A DNA stretch of 64,000 nt from Zopfochytrium polystomum (GCA_025765615.1 JAIVFJ010000009.1:310001-374000), one strand, 5' to 3'; shown: positions 1-13,619, numbered from the stretch's first letter. The notes: a model not told the origin generated them from the sequence alone. Made by a program: numbers and translations.

Positions 1-1981
1 CGAGTCAAAAGATCCACCGGTGTCGCGGTTTTGGGCACTTTCGAAAACACCATTCCAAAACCTTCCGCACCTCCAATGGACTTTGAGCTCTTTGTGCGCA
101 TGCTGGAGCCAGCAGTCGTGATTCTGCTGGTATGATCGCTTTTGACGCGATCTACCACATTTTCTTACCAAATCTGGTTTTGCAGGTCGGGTTCATTGAA
201 TGCCAAACTGTTACGCGCAATTTTGGCCTCAAACATGGACATGTGCCGAGCGGAAACAAAGAGTGAGTTCTCGATTTCTACCCACAACCGCATGCCATTC
301 TCACACATTTTGCTTCCAGGCTCTTTGCATTCGGAATTGCAAACTTCATTTCCGCTTTCTTTGGGACCATGCCGATCTTTGCTTCCCTCCCGCGTTCCCG
401 CATCCTTGGAAACACTCACCCACACACGACTCTCGCCAATGCGATGGGCGGAGTGCTTGTACTACTCTTCTCCCAAGTTCTCGTTCCGGTTTTGCAGTAC
501 TTGCCAAAACCGACGCTGGCGTCCATCGTTACGGTTGCAGCGCTTGGTCTGATTGAAGTGAAAGAAATGAAATTTGCTGTTAGACTTAGGTTGGTTTCTC
601 ATAATGCCTTCCACTTTACCATGATATCATACTCACAACTCCTTTCTGTTATAACTCAGATCCTGGGTCGAAATCGCTATGCTCATTTGCACCTATGTTA
701 TCACCCTCGTTACAACCATCTCCACCGGCATTCTTATCTGCCTTGCCTTATCGGCCCTACTTATCGTCCGGAAAACCACTACTTCCACAATGTCTGTGAT
801 GGGCCGTGTTCCGACGGTGAATGCCGCTCCCACCACGGGCCATGGGCTTGACACCATCGTTGAAGTCAGTAATCGGGACGACGACACGCAGCACAGCCCT
901 TTGGAGGCAAGGCAAGTGGATGAGCAGCACCATCGTCAGCCGCACCATCATCACCACCACCACCACACGGACCATCGCCACACTCTCGCGACGATGCGGT
1001 TTGTCAACTTGGACGAGCACCCTGACGCAGAGCTCTTGGACGGTGTCCTTCTCTTGCGTGTAGATGTCCCCATCATGTTCTACAACTGTGGGCAAGTCCG
1101 GCATACAATTGAGTCCATGATGAAGATTGAGAGCCGCGTTCTGTCTGAGCGACCTCCGTCAATTGGGGGAGACACGGCGTCCTTCAATTCAGAAGGCGGA
1201 GATGGAACCACTGCCGTGAACCAAGATTCAGTCACAACCATGACCCGCTTAAGCCCTGCAGCGGGCGGGCAGCTGCTTTTGGACGAGCGCAAGCGACGTC
1301 GCAGCGAGACCGAGGCTCGCCTCAAGCTGAACCGGTCCAAGCAGAACCTCAAGGGCGACAACGTCGACGTCGAGCTCGGCGCTCCGAAGAGACTTGACCC
1401 AGACTTCATCGACGACGAGGATGACGTCGGGCTCTCCACGTCCCGCTTCACGGCCCTGGAAACTGACGAACCCGAACTCGGGGATGGAGCGTTCTCGGCG
1501 TTGGCGCACCGTCGCTCGTCGTTCCGTTTGTCGCTTGCGGAGGCCGAGGTGGACGGAGTGTCGGGTGTGAGTGGCGCGCTAAAAAGGATGGCTGAAGATG
1601 GTTTCCACACCATTGTGTTTGATTTGAAGAGCTCGTTCTCCATGGTGCGTTTTTCGCTTGTTTTCAGTGATATGACGCCCTTTGAACTGATCACCCACAC
1701 CATTTCATCCACTGAATGTGTTTCGCACTTTCCATTTATGCTCTTCCCCTGATTTCCTCGACCAGGACTCCGCGGCCACGTTTGTCTTCAAAAAGATCAT
1801 CGGAACGTTCCTCGCAAAGGGTGTTGATGTCTTCATCTGCGGTCTCCACGACTTTCAGCGAGACCTCTTTACCCGCGCCGATATGGGCAAGATGATCGAA
1901 GGTCGCTGCTTTGAGACTATGGCCGATGCGGTGATCCACATTGAGAAGGGGTTGGACAAGGTCGAGTGGCGGATGGCGTGA
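1..1981 (+). CDS. SulP/SLC26-family sulfate/anion transporter, 3' part (5' end outside window)
   Basis: This is the C-terminal 558 residues of a SulP-type anion permease, a plasma-membrane sulfate/anion carrier. Exons <1-129, 186-262, 320-589, 660-1644 and 1766-1981 join in frame with GT-AG introns. The transmembrane part includes the family-like stretch GNKELFAFGIANFISAFFGT and the later helix around 680-770. It is followed by a cytoplasmic STAS domain starting near 1040 (VLLLRVDVPIMFYNCG) and finishing in the last exon (VDVFICGLHDFQRDLF). The STAS core is interrupted by a charged insertion of about 160 residues (roughly 1125-1590), and a histidine-rich tract precedes it (about 925-980). The family is clear from order and motifs; the substrate is not determined. 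Confidence 0.9.
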
Positions 1982-3007
1982 TGAGCAGCCCCCCTGTCAG
2001 TTCCTCCCACCCCTTCTTTCCCTTGGCGCTAGGTCCGGTTCGCGTTACTCTTCCTGTGTCTATGGTGTCTATGGTGTCCATTCATTCTTCGAGGCTGCGC
2101 CTCGCCTGCTTTTTTTCATCCGACGTACAGATGGTCCGCCGTGCGTCTGCCATTATTTCGCACGGTTTTTTTTTTTCTTTTTTACTCATCAGTCATTTAT
2201 CAGTGGTCCGGGCGCCAGGGGATGTCAGCATCCTCCAGATTATCGTGCACCAGATTTCCAGCCTGCTTTCTGTTCGCTCTCTTCTCCTCTCCTGCTTTTC
2301 CTTTCTACCCCCCACCCAGCAATTCGGGCACTCCCGTTTTAGATTACCCCAGTTACTCTTGTTGTTCCTGTGTTCATTTCCTTTTGTTGGGCTCATCAGA
2401 CGACGCGCTGTGCTGCAGTCACGAAACGCGGTTTATTTGTTTCTGTCATTGCAACCTGATGGTTGGCTCGTGTACCACCCCCCTCTTTAAGAGCCTTTTT
2501 GAAGCCTCATCGTTCTTTATCTTTTTTCACTCTTTGCGCGTCCGCGGCGCAGCGGACATCCTGAACCCTCTTAAGCATTGACCCACTCACATTCAAATGT
2601 CGGCCTTATATTTCCCTCACTATCTCACAGGGCGGGCAGTCTCCCTTTTGTGTGGATGAGAGGAGACGTGTGTCGTGCTGCCAACTCAAGGTCCGGGCCA
2701 CCGCGAAGGGAGCGACCGAAAATCGAGGAGCTCCTCTTCGTTAAGGATTAAGCGTCGCCAAACCTGCCCTCGATCAGGTCAAAAGCTGCTTTTGCTGTCT
2801 GCAAGGTTGCCGATCTCGGGCCTCGAAAGTTCAAAGGAGTCCAGTTTTGGTGACGCCCCGAACTTGTCGGTATTATCGAGTAAATTGTCTTCGCGGCGCG
2901 GCAAACTGAAGGAACAACAGCTTAGAAAAAACTGCGCAGCTCGCTAGAGCGACGAGCTTTTCGCTTCCTGGGAGGCAAGCTCCGTTGATCAAGCAATCTT
3001 CAGATCG
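1982..3007. other. intergenic region, SulP 3' side to RhoGEF 5' side
   Basis: About 1 kb, pyrimidine-rich on the + strand, presumably the SulP 3' UTR followed by the promoter of the next gene. It holds a short direct repeat near 2058-2078 (two copies of a ctatggtgt unit). Open frames here lack homology and mostly lack ATG starts, so I see no gene. Confidence 0.5.
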
Positions 3008-6000
3008 ATGGAAACGAGTAGAACTATGAACTCATTATTCACATCCGCGAGCTCTTATGTGCTGCGCAATCTAAACTCGCGAGCGCTGGATCTCGGCCTT
3101 ACCAAATTCAATAGCCAAGGAACCCTCAGCACGCTTATCGGAGGCGATGCGGGTGAAGAGGACCGACGCGAACGGCTTGCTCACCTAGAGGTGCTTCCTC
3201 TCCTCTATCCGTGTTTCAACGTTTTTTCTTTGTTGACACAAGTCCTCGCAGACGATCGAGCGCTTCTTTGTCGACCACGGCTTCACCAGCGACCTCCTCG
3301 ACCACTCCTTCCTCCCCATTGTCGACGCCTTCCAGCACTGCCGCGACGCCCCGCCGAAACGAGCCACCGGCGGCTTGTCCTCCCTCGTCCGCTCGTTTAC
3401 CCACTCACTGATCCTCCACCCGCCGTCCCTGGGGGTCAGCGCGAGCCCCAGCGCCGCAAACCTCTCCGCCGCCGTCACGTGCACCACGCTCACTGTCGCT
3501 AGTCCTCGAAGCGTGGAGGACGTTGGTGGGGACGACGTCGACGACGACGCAGGACAGCACCAGTGCCTGGCCGCAGCCGACGCTGCTCCGCAGATTACGC
3601 CCATCCGCCCGTCCGCGAGCACCGACTCGTTCCACGCGCTCCCCGGCTCGGCGTTCCAGCCCGTCGAGCACGGTGCGGTTGGTGGCCTGCGGTCCGCGTC
3701 GACGCCGTCTGTGCGCGAGTCGGCGACGGGCGGCATCGTGGTCGGCGGGGAGGGCGACGGCGGGCAGCAACCGGGGTGCGACGATTCCGCGAAGAAGTTG
3801 GAGGGGAGCAGCCGGCAGTCTTCGCCGGTGAGGCTGTCGCGGCCGGGCAGTACGATGCCGAGGATTACAGAGCTGGACTGCACGGAGATCAAGAAGTTTT
3901 CGTGGAGCTTGGACTGTGGGTGACCGCCCTTCCCCCTGCCGACGCCGTTTTCGTGTTGTGGAATCTTAAATAATTTGCAGCATCGGATGAACTACATACC
4001 TACGCAGTGAGCCGAACTTTGGGACCTATTGTAATATCCTTTAATAGGAGGCTGTCCGTGGTCGAAGTGCGAACGAAACTTGTAAGTACATGGCCCGAAA
4101 TCTTGTATTCCTCATCCACCGAGGGATTTATAACAAATTTTCACCTTTCTTCCTTAACATCAAAGGGTTTCCGAAAATTTGCCGGACGCTTCTGCGAAGA
4201 GTCCGTCGCACTCATCGCGCAGCGTTTCTTGAAAACGTACTTGGAAATACTGCTCGAAGAGGGAGTCCCCGTTTGGGACCTCATTCCGCCCGTGCTAGAA
4301 TCTCCCTCGCAAACCCCATTTCGAGACGTGGAAGGGTGCCAAGATTACCCTTTTTTGGACGGCGACGGTGACATTAGCGGTCGCTCGTCTCCCGTCCGCC
4401 AGAGCGACCAGGAGGAGGCGGGCTCACCACGCCGTGGTGCGTCGATCAACGACGACGGCTCGCCACTGATGCGGCGGGTGACGGATGGTGCTAAGCCAGA
4501 CCATTTTTTCGAGTTCGCGGTGTCGCCAATGGATGCCCAGTCTTGTGACAGCAAAGCCGTGTTGCAATCCTTGCTCGAGATAAGGGAATACGAGGTTAGG
4601 GCCTCTTTCGTTTGGCACTGTCAGCGCGCATCAAGACCCCTTAACTGTTTCTAGTCTCCGAAAGAAGTACTTGTTGATGTTTGCGACTTTTGCAATCTTT
4701 CAGGTATGTGTGGAAAATACGCTTGGTAAACACACTGATTTTGGGCAGATGGCGAGCTTTCGCGCATTTTCGGGACTCCCGCTGCTGAGTTCGTCGAGTT
4801 CAAAGCACCAGGCGAGAGCTTTAAGCAAATGAGTAAGTCTCGCGAGACGAAGTTTTCTCAACCACACAGAATGACATGCAGCCTCTTGCAAGATTTATTA
4901 GAAGAAAACTTTCCCTTCCCTTCGCGTAAAAGTAGAACCAGAACGTGTGACGACGATCAAATGGTCAGAACATTCTCCCGCTCTGGTTGGAACATTTGAG
5001 TCCTCAAACACTTTTGGTAGAAATTCAGGCTTGACGGCGAACGAGCAGAGGAGGCAATCTTGCAAAGGTTACGAGAGCTTTTTGAAACTGAGAGGTCGCA
5101 CTTGAGGAGATTGCAGATGCTAGAGGTAAATAATGCACTTCTTAGTGGGACTTCTTACCGCCATCTTTTTCAGCTTTATCGAACCGAATTGCTGAAAATG
5201 AGGGCTCGGGATCCAATTCTGGCAATGACCGATTATGTCATCAATACCTGCTTTCCCGACGTCAGCGCACTCATTGACGCCACCAAACAACTATTGGAGC
5301 TGTTTCCTAACTTCGAGAAGCTGCCGAGCACCCACGGTGCAAAACAAGACTTCTGCAAGAAGGCTCTGGACCAGTTCATACGCCACGTAAGTTTTGTTGC
5401 AGTGACTGACGCGTGCGAGCTTACAGTTCCGTCAAGGTTGAAAACGTCAAGCCATTCCTGGTGAAGTACCTGCCGAAATACAAAACTTCACAGGAACGGA
5501 TTGCACCATATTCCAACAGCTCGACGCCCGAGGGGAAGGCGATGTCACCAATTTGGACGGTGAGACCTCATGGCTCAATGCACGCATTTAAACCATGGGA
5601 AACAGAAACTGGAAACCCTTTCTTCGAAGACCCTCAATGCCATTGACGACATCGGCTCGTTCACGTACGCCGCAATCCAACGCATCTACCAATACGAAGC
5701 ACTCCTCATCGGCACAGTCGAGGCGATCGCGCCCACATATTCGCTGCACCCTCTGTTGATTCGCGCTCATCAGCAGGTGCAGGGGTTGGTAGCGGCCATG
5801 ACCCAGGCCGAGGACGAATTCAACCAAAAGACGCTTTTGCTGCGGCTCTCCCACTACCTCAAAAGAGCCGACGAAGTCGCCACCGCGACGCATCAGTACT
5901 TGATGGACTGGGACAAGCTAAATGATAATCGCAGTGGGGGAACTGAAAAGGCGTTCTTTCTGCTGAGCGACTTGTTGCTGGTGCTTGCGAAAACGTCGGG

Positions 6001-8353
6001 CGGGCGCGAGAAGGGGTTTTGGTCACTCGAGAGGACGATCAGCTTGGACCAGCTGGAGGTCGTTAAATCTCCTGCGGTGTCTCCATCGAATGGGAAAGGT
6101 TGTGACAATGCTTCTTAGTTCGTGATTGTCGCCAGCGACGTGACCCTCAACCATCATCTCCCACCGCCCCAACCCCACCCCCCAGCTTCACACATTCGGC
6201 TGATTATTGGCGAGGGCATATCTCGTGAAGTCATTGATTACGACATACTCTTGCCGCAAGAAATTGACTCGTCGCAGCGCGCCGCCGAAATGCTCGGTCA
6301 AATGCGCCACGCCATATTTTGCTATCGAGCGGCGAATTCGTATAAATCTCCTTCGGCGCCAGTTGGCCCAATGAAGTGCTTTGTGAAGAAGCTGAGCGGT
6401 TCCGAAACAAGTGTCTACTTCAGAATCTTGGACACCAAAACCCTCCACCACAGCAAGGTTTGTCGACGAGGCTGCGGCAAAATTTTTCCGGTGTTTAACT
6501 CCTTTACAAAAGGCAACTTCGAATCTCGCGATCTGCCTGACGAAAAACAATCTCGGGGGCGAAGCGTGGTCGACTTTGGCGGAATTAGCGAAGACCCACG
6601 GTGGGTAAAACGTTGAATTGGGTGCGAAGATTGACCATGAGCCACTTCAGAATGTGTCGGCATAGTCGACCGAAATTTTGAAGCAGGTTCATCCATTTGG
6701 ATGATGAAGGCAAAACCCGACTCGGAATTGGTCGGGCCGAGTTTGGGGCCGATATCACTGCAATGCCAAGAACTATCGAACCATGAGACTGTATCTGATG
6801 CAGTATGTCTTGCCGGTTCGTTTCATTTCCAGTTCAAAGCGTTTGCACTCACTTCAAGCCTCCTTCAAAAGCGCTCGTGTACCTTCATCGGGAATTTCAT
6901 CCGACTTGCCCCGCCGCACTAGCAGAGCGCGAGGCAGTTCTTACGTCCTTCCTCGTCAAGGCGCGGTCGCCGAGGAGGCGGAACCTGCTTGCGAACTTCT
7001 TAAAACCACGGCATCGCCGAAAGACCTCTGTCTCCACCATCGCCACTGTGCGCTCGTTCGACGCCGAGAGGCTGCGATGGGCGCAGAACGAGGAGCTGGA
7101 GGGCAGGACGTCGGTCGAGGCAGCGCAAGCGAACGCACAAATTCGGAGAGAAGCCGCGCCGGTGGATGCGAAGGGAAAACCGCCGATAGGAAATGGAAAC
7201 AGGCTCAAGGGTGGACTGCGGCCGTGGTTCAGTTTCGGTAAAAATTCTAAAACGAAGTTAATGGAGCAAATCGAAATGGTAGAAGGTTCCGGTGAGTGCC
7301 TGACCTCTAGGATCATCCTATTCACGATTCGAAAGGCCAAGTTCCATACCAAAGCTCCAACAGCAGTGGAAACAAACCGAATTTCGGTAAGCCTAGCGAG
7401 ATTTTGTTTGTAAGCTTCTCGAAGCCTTTTATTCACGCTACGGCTGCAGCTCGAAAGCAGCCTTCACCAAGCGACGAGAAGGTCCTGTCTTACGTGAAAA
7501 AACTGCGAAGTCTCATCCTTCCTTCAAACGTCGCTTCTACAATTTGTAAGGCGTTGTACCACTCCCCCACCAATTTGAAGATCTCACTCGGAAATCTGAC
7601 AGTGAATTCGGAGGAAATCAACCCCATGACCTTGCACAATGCCCTGAAGGATCAAAATCTTCTCGAACCTTCAGACTCCTTGTTCAATATTTTGGTTCGG
7701 CATCTCGAAAAGTTAATTGTGTATGTTATGCGAACAAATCTGACCGCAGTGCTCCACAGAATGTCAAACATGGAGCTTCGCAGAGACGAATGGTCCAACA
7801 TAGTCTCGGCCTTTGCGACGGCCCTGTTTGAAGCAGCCTCAGAAAAAGCTGTCGCTGCGATCGAAACCCTTGCTCGACACGCGCAAGCAGTCCAAACCGG
7901 ACACTTTGGTGAGTTAAAATGTGGACGATTCTATTCTGAAAAAAAAGGCTCTCTGCAGAACGCTTGGGTGGCAGAGATGCGTCGGTTTCATCGCTTGCAA
8001 CCGAAAACTTTTCTCTGTACCAAACCCCCAACTCGGCATCCGACGAGAACATTGACCAGCCGCAAAGGCATCAGAGGAGCTATCGCAATCGAAGTGACTC
8101 TGCGGATGGCGACGGCAATTTGATAGGAGCGGTTTGTCAGGTGATTCAATTCGAATCAAGTTGCCCGCCGCGCGCTTAACCTGTTGCGCTTTCCCACTCT
8201 CGCCGCTTCCGGATTCAGGCTTTGGCGCCATCCGAGTCGATTTTACCGCCGGATGAGTTGAAGAGGGTGGCTGACGATGACACCAAAGTTTTTCGTGTGA
8301 ACGACAGACTTGAAAGTGCTACAACCGTGTATGATAGTAATGAAGTCGAGTAA
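3008..8353 (+). CDS. RhoGEF-like protein (DH and PH domains), multi-exon
   Basis: Probable guanine-nucleotide exchange factor for Rho-type GTPases. The start ATG at 3008 opens an exon reaching 3190. Later exons include about 3252-3915, 3981-4081, 4166-4594, 4655-4703 and 4749-4832. The DH domain is visible in pieces. Conserved region 1 is LRELFETERSHLRRLQMLE (5065-5126). A CR2-like segment, VKPFLVKYLPKYKTS, lies near 5440-5490. CR3 (IQRIYQYEALLIG) lies near 5675-5715. A PH-like strand pattern follows (FFLLSDLLLVLAK near 5955-5995, then 6120-6330). The acidic, Ser/Pro-rich N-terminal half and the helical C-terminal 600 or so residues (6400-8353) match nothing I recognise. The last exon ends at the TAA 8351-8353. 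The single-gene model is an inference; the C-terminal part could be a separate gene. Confidence 0.58.
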
Positions 8354-8372
8354 CGTTTCGATGATGCTGCAC

Positions 8373-8378
8373 AATAAA
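8373..8378 (+). terminator. AATAAA polyadenylation signal after the RhoGEF-like gene
   Basis: A canonical AATAAA lies 20 bases after the TAA stop. It faces the 3' end of the convergent Sec8 gene. Confidence 0.55.
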
Positions 8379-8604
8379 ATATTTGTTGAAGTGATTGAAA
8401 CCAGTGCCCCATTCATTCGCTTTCCTGCATCGTCTGATTACGCCCAAATGAAAAGTGATGGGAGTAGATAGCAAACTGCTGGATTGAAACGAAAAATTCC
8501 AAAGTGGTGGAGGAGAATCACGCTAGTGACGCGAACCGCAGGAGCTAATGCGCAAAAAGAAGCCAAAACCTTCAGCGTATCCCGAGTATATTATAAATGA
8601 TGGC

Positions 8605-11600
8605 CTAATGGGATACAAAGAAAGTTTTCAATCGTTCCAGGCATGCCCTGTAACTCTTCTTGGAGGAACTGTCATCGCGCTCCTGAAACATAAGATCCAA
8701 AACGACCTTGTATTCATCGAACGAAAATGCGCCTGTGTTGGCCTCCATGAAGTCCAAGAGCCCCTGCACCGCCGACAGACCAAGCATGAGATCAATACGA
8801 GAATCCAACGCAAGTCACTGACCTCATCTGTTAGTTTCAAAAGGGAAAAGTATTCTTTGACCCGGTCGAGGTCTTTGTCGTGATCGTTCACAATATTGGT
8901 CAGGCTTTGTTGAAGCGCTTGTACATTGCGAATGAGCTTCGAAACTCCGTGCTTATTGATTCGCTTGACGTATCGAAGGTTAGCACAAAGTACGTGCCTC
9001 ATCAGATACGGTAGGCCATCGAATAGAAATCTGCAGGGCCACACGCGTTAATACAGTCCAATGGTCCAAGAGCAACCCACTTCACCCGTCTTATGGGGAG
9101 GGAAGCACTCACTGCCTCCTCAACTAAGATGAGGTCTTGATTCAACGAGTCGATATAGGCGTCAGGTTCAACTGGTTCATCCTCGAGATAGTAATTGCCC
9201 TTAAGGTCGAGTATTAGACAAAGACGTCCTTCAACCATCGATCGGCACCTCTCTCATGGCTAAATCCAAAAAGTACATTGCATGGCACCGCAGCTCAACT
9301 CGAAGTGTGTATAGGAATGTTTCGGACAACTCCTGGTAGTAGTTTAGGATGGCGTCAAACCGAGCTGTCATTTCCGTGTTCAGAGGTAATTGAACATCGT
9401 CCTCTAATTCAGCAGGCAGGGCTGGTAGACTGTCCACAGACAACTTGGCAAGTCCGTCCTAGCAACAAGGGTCAGCATTGTGTGTGAAATTCCGAGGCCG
9501 AAACGTACAAGGGAGCTGATGGATTCAGTTACATCCTCCTTCGCAGACGATAATTGTAGGGAGGGCCGGCGCAGAACCTGCTCAGTAACCCTTAGGAGGG
9601 TTACTTGGGCGATGAACCAATCCTTTGCGAAGTTAGGTCGCACCAAAGTCAAGGAAGCTGGCTTACCATTGTAAAATGCATCTGCGCAATGGTTTGCAGC
9701 TTCCGCGGCTCGAAAATAAGCTCCATCCTGTGAAATGATCTTTCCTTCTTCAAGTGCATCTCCACGTACGTTTCCTTTAAGTTTGATGAGCACGCGGGGA
9801 GAAGGTTGAAAGCAAAAAAACCTTTTCAGACAAAGATCTGTTGACTTGAGGGTCCGGCAGCTGTAAGTCGATTTAGCTTGATACTGCTTTGGGTTTACTG
9901 TTCATTCACATACCCCAGACAGCAGGAGAGTGTTTTGAAGAAGAAGTTGCACAATTTCGTCTTCGCAAGCCCAACCTGCGCTTATGGAAGACATTGTCTC
10001 GCGATCACTTTGGCCCTTTTCGCATGACATCAAGGCTGGTGAATTCAGTCAAATATACTATGTCGCGATAAGTGTTTTTCATGAGATACGCACTGCGGAA
10101 TCGATTCAGAAGTTTGTCGTAAAACTTGACCAAAATCATTTCAATCATCCTGACAAACTCCAATTTGTGCACAGGTATCGCGAACAATGTCCTACACATG
10201 CTTTGTATTAGGATCGTCATCTGGACTGCACACTGTTTCGAAAATTGAGTCAATTTCGTTTCTCATCGTACAACTACGAATACCTTTGCGACGGGGAATC
10301 CCGCCACTTCTGCTGAGTGCTCCGCTACGAATGCATCAGAACCTGGAAAAACGTGTCGGCATCATCCAAAGTACAAACAAAGCGTAAATACCGTTCACAA
10401 AGCTGTGGAAGTAGTCCAAAATACGATCCTCCATTTGTGGCAAAAACACATTAAGAATGAAGTCGTCCAAAAAGATGCTGAAAGTTCCAGACCTGCCGTG
10501 AATTACCATAATAGTATCAAGAATCGCAATCAGTTAGAGGAGTCACGTTGTGCGACGCTCACTTTCGAAGTAAGTGCGTGTCGACTTGCTCGACAAAAGC
10601 AACGGTCGGTTTGTACGCAACCAACACATTGCAAAAGTCGGGGTCGATCAGCAGCCGGTGGCCAGTCTTTATGACATTTGCATATTTGTCGATGATCCCT
10701 GTTGCAATGTCGCCACCTATCGTACCACCCCCCTCAGATCGAAGCACCTTCATACGCTGCCCAACAGTATTTTTGTAGTGATCATCAGCCTCTGGGGAGA
10801 GTGCTGAACCCATCATTTTGAAAACGGGCTTCAACTTCTTAGATGGATGAGTCTGTGCATGGGTGAACCTACTTTCGGGACCTTCTCCTTTAGTCTTCCC
10901 TTTTTCTCTTTCAGGGCTTCGTTCACCGAGTAGATAGCACTTGTTGCAGATTGGTCTTGCTCTGTTGTTGTGAGATAGTCGTACAGAAGAGATTTGACCT
11001 TGGCCTTTGTTAACATCAACAGTGTTCCACAGCAGAATTACCTCATTCTGCGCTGCAAACCATACGTCGAGGATAGAGTAGACTAGAAGCGCAGTCAGTG
11101 CCTAATGCACGGCTCGTGGCAGAGTTACCGTTCGTTGCTTCTTCCTGGTTGAGCATCTGTGCGGACGTCAGTGAATGTGAAAGACAACATGGTGGCAAAT
11201 GGACTGACTCTCATTTTGATTGACTTTAAGACGAAGTCGTGTCCCATTACAGCACACTCCAATTTTCGGAATAAGTTGGCAAGAAGATCCCGAAGAATCG
11301 CGGCATCTCGTAATTTTTCTTCGATTCCTATCAGGTCCATTGAATTGCCATCGGCCTCACTCTTTGCTTTACGATCGGATTTCTGATGCCTACATTGCAA
11401 CGGAGAGGCAGGTGAGCGCTTCGAAATGGTTTTACAGTCCAAACCGCGCGTCGGTTTCTTGAATGCATCGTTCCACCATAAAGTAGATCTCAAGCGGTAG
11501 CCTCTCTTTCAACAGCTAAGAAAAGTTGAGCCGATTCAGTGGATTTCCCTTCGTGAGATACCTCGATCGCTTCGGGCAGCCTGCCTAGCAGTGTGAGACA

Positions 11601-12961
11601 CTCAATCAGCGTTCCCATGTACGTGTAAGAATCTGTTTCCGGATTCGTGTCTGCGTCGTCAGCATCCTATGCGAAATTAGATGGCGAGATTTGTACCAAT
11701 GTACTGACTCTCGCGTCATCGACTCCCCGGAACAGCCTGCCATCCTTATCCGCGCTGATAAAATGCAAGTATTACTTTGGACTTGCGAGAAACAAATTCT
11801 ACATACTCAGCATCTGAAGGCTCTTTGAAATGTACTTCAACTAGTTTTGAATCAAGTAAAGATCGAAATCAGATCAACCATCCCACGGTGTCAACCTACG
11901 ATCAGCCATAGAAAACGTCTTTCCAATGCGGTCAAAACTGAACGCGCTTTTCAAATATAGATGGTTATGCAATTCCTCAATCAAAGAGTCATGAACGCTC
12001 TGGACAGCGGCACGTGAGGCGAAGGGACCTTCGCTTTGACGAATCCCAAACCTCTTTGATTTCATTCAATCGCTGCCGAATTCCCTCCAGAGCTCCGACC
12101 TCTACGCATTCTGGTCCAGCGAGCAGTCGCAGTGATAGCATAAGGAGACGAACTGCTGGAAGAAACTGTCGCGTCTGTATGAACCCGTCAATCTTCTCCG
12201 GGGCTCTCTGAAGACTGTCGCTAAGAGAGGTGGTGTCAGACCTGAACCAAAGCGAATGTTTCAACGCAGGAGCATTACATTACGTCCAGAATCCTCGTCA
12301 TTTCCTTGTACTGAACACTCTTTATCCAAAGGTGGAGCAGGTCAAACCGCTTGCACTGCAACAGTTCCTTGCAATCGTTCAAGCTCTCTTTCAAGTCTTC
12401 GACCTTTTCCTGAGAGTCTGCGGTCTGTAAGAGGGCCAGTGCAAAGGATGGCGAGAGGTTTACCCGAAATGCTCTCAACAACGGAACTGAAAGTGTGAAT
12501 TGCATCGTTGAAAGCTTGGTGGTAATCTTCGTCGAGAATCGTAAGACCCGCATCCTTGTCACGCACAAAGGACTCCCAACCGCACCATTCACAATTACAT
12601 CCATTGCCTGCTCCATCTTTTGCGACATGGTGAAGAACTGGTCCACTTCGCTTGATCGTGAATCCATTAGCGATACAGCGTGCGGCACCGGGTTGAACTT
12701 GCGCCGATCGCAGCAATAGCAGGCGTGAGATCGGGATCGCCAATTTTAACGCAGTGGTAGCCGAACCTGCTCAGCCGTCATATGATCCCAGTTTACACGG
12801 ACACTGTCCATAACGTTGATGACATCTTTGGGAAGGGAGCTAAAGTCTTCCTCTTGGCTTCGCGCTGGTGGAACAAACACATCCGACGGTTTCTTAGGTA
12901 GAGGCCTTTTCCCGCTGAACATTTTGTCGGGGGAAGATCGCGAAGTGGGTCTGGCAGACAA
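8605..12961 (-). CDS. SEC8: Exocyst complex component Sec8 (EXOC4)
   Basis: Subunit of the octameric exocyst that tethers secretory vesicles to the plasma membrane. The first exon (from ATG 12961) reads through DVINVMDSVRVNWDHMTAEQ and splices to FNPVPHAVSLMDS, as in Sec8 N-termini. Further hallmarks are SQEKVEDLKESLNDCKELL (about 12370-12430), ELHNHLYLKS (about 11955-11985), LPLEIYFMVERCIQETDARF (about 11440-11500), LYDYLTTTEQDQ (about 10965-11000) and LVAYKPTVAFVEQV (about 10575-10620). The C-terminal end is FDGLPYLMRHVL ... LQQSLTNI (about 8920-9030). The last intron joins LKLTDE to GLLDFMEANTG, ending at TAG 8605-8607. More than ten short introns are present; internal splice sites are approximate. 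Confidence 0.9.
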
Positions 12962-13619
12962 GTTGCGATGGCCACTCGGGAGTTGACGCTTGTGCCACCG
13001 CTGAATTTGATAGCGCGTTGCTTCCGTGAAAGAACTTTGACACGCTACTCAAGCGGTGACTAGAAGGGAATGCTCACTCCAAGGCAACGATCTGTAACGA
13101 CTTTGCAGGCTCGCTGTTTGTTGGTGGGTCTGTCAGGACCCGAAGAAAGCGGCTGCCGTCGATCGCGGCTCGTGGAGCAGCCGGAAATGCTTGTGACACC
13201 AAGGACACGACTCTTCGGTGTTCGTGAATCATTTGGTTCTACTTTTTGTATTGTACTTTCTTTCCACGCATGTTTTGGGCAATGGTTCGCCCAGTTTTCT
13301 TCGTTCTAACGTTCGACGCACATATGCGGCTATCGCTGAACGCCGAAGGTGGGAGTGTGGTGGAAGCGGGCGGGCCTTCGAGTACCGTTTTCTTCTTCTA
13401 AAAAAAGGAAAATGAAAAAAAACTTGTCAAGCTTTCTTTCCTCCAAGCGGTCGACCGTTCCATTCATACATTCATACTCGACCTTGATCGCCTCTACCAT
13501 CTCCAGCGGCACGCAAGTCTCTTGCTCTCTCCCTCTCTTTTTAGCGAGTGCTGCAGTAGGCAGAAGAGGCGGACCTCACGTGTTCATCCGCATTTGGACG
13601 ACGACCGAACGACTTCAGC
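12962..13619. other. divergent promoter region between Sec8 and Utp21
   Basis: About 660 bases separate two outward-facing start codons, so this must hold both promoters. It includes A/T-rich runs around 13395-13435 and a C/T-rich run at 13510-13540. I see no supported coding sequence and no clear TATA element. Confidence 0.5.

Noticed and set aside
7400..7920. RhoGAP domain at the C-terminal end of the RhoGEF-like gene
   Set aside because: The arginine-finger block (GIFRxSG) and the LPxPL motif are absent; only a vague helical pattern is shared.
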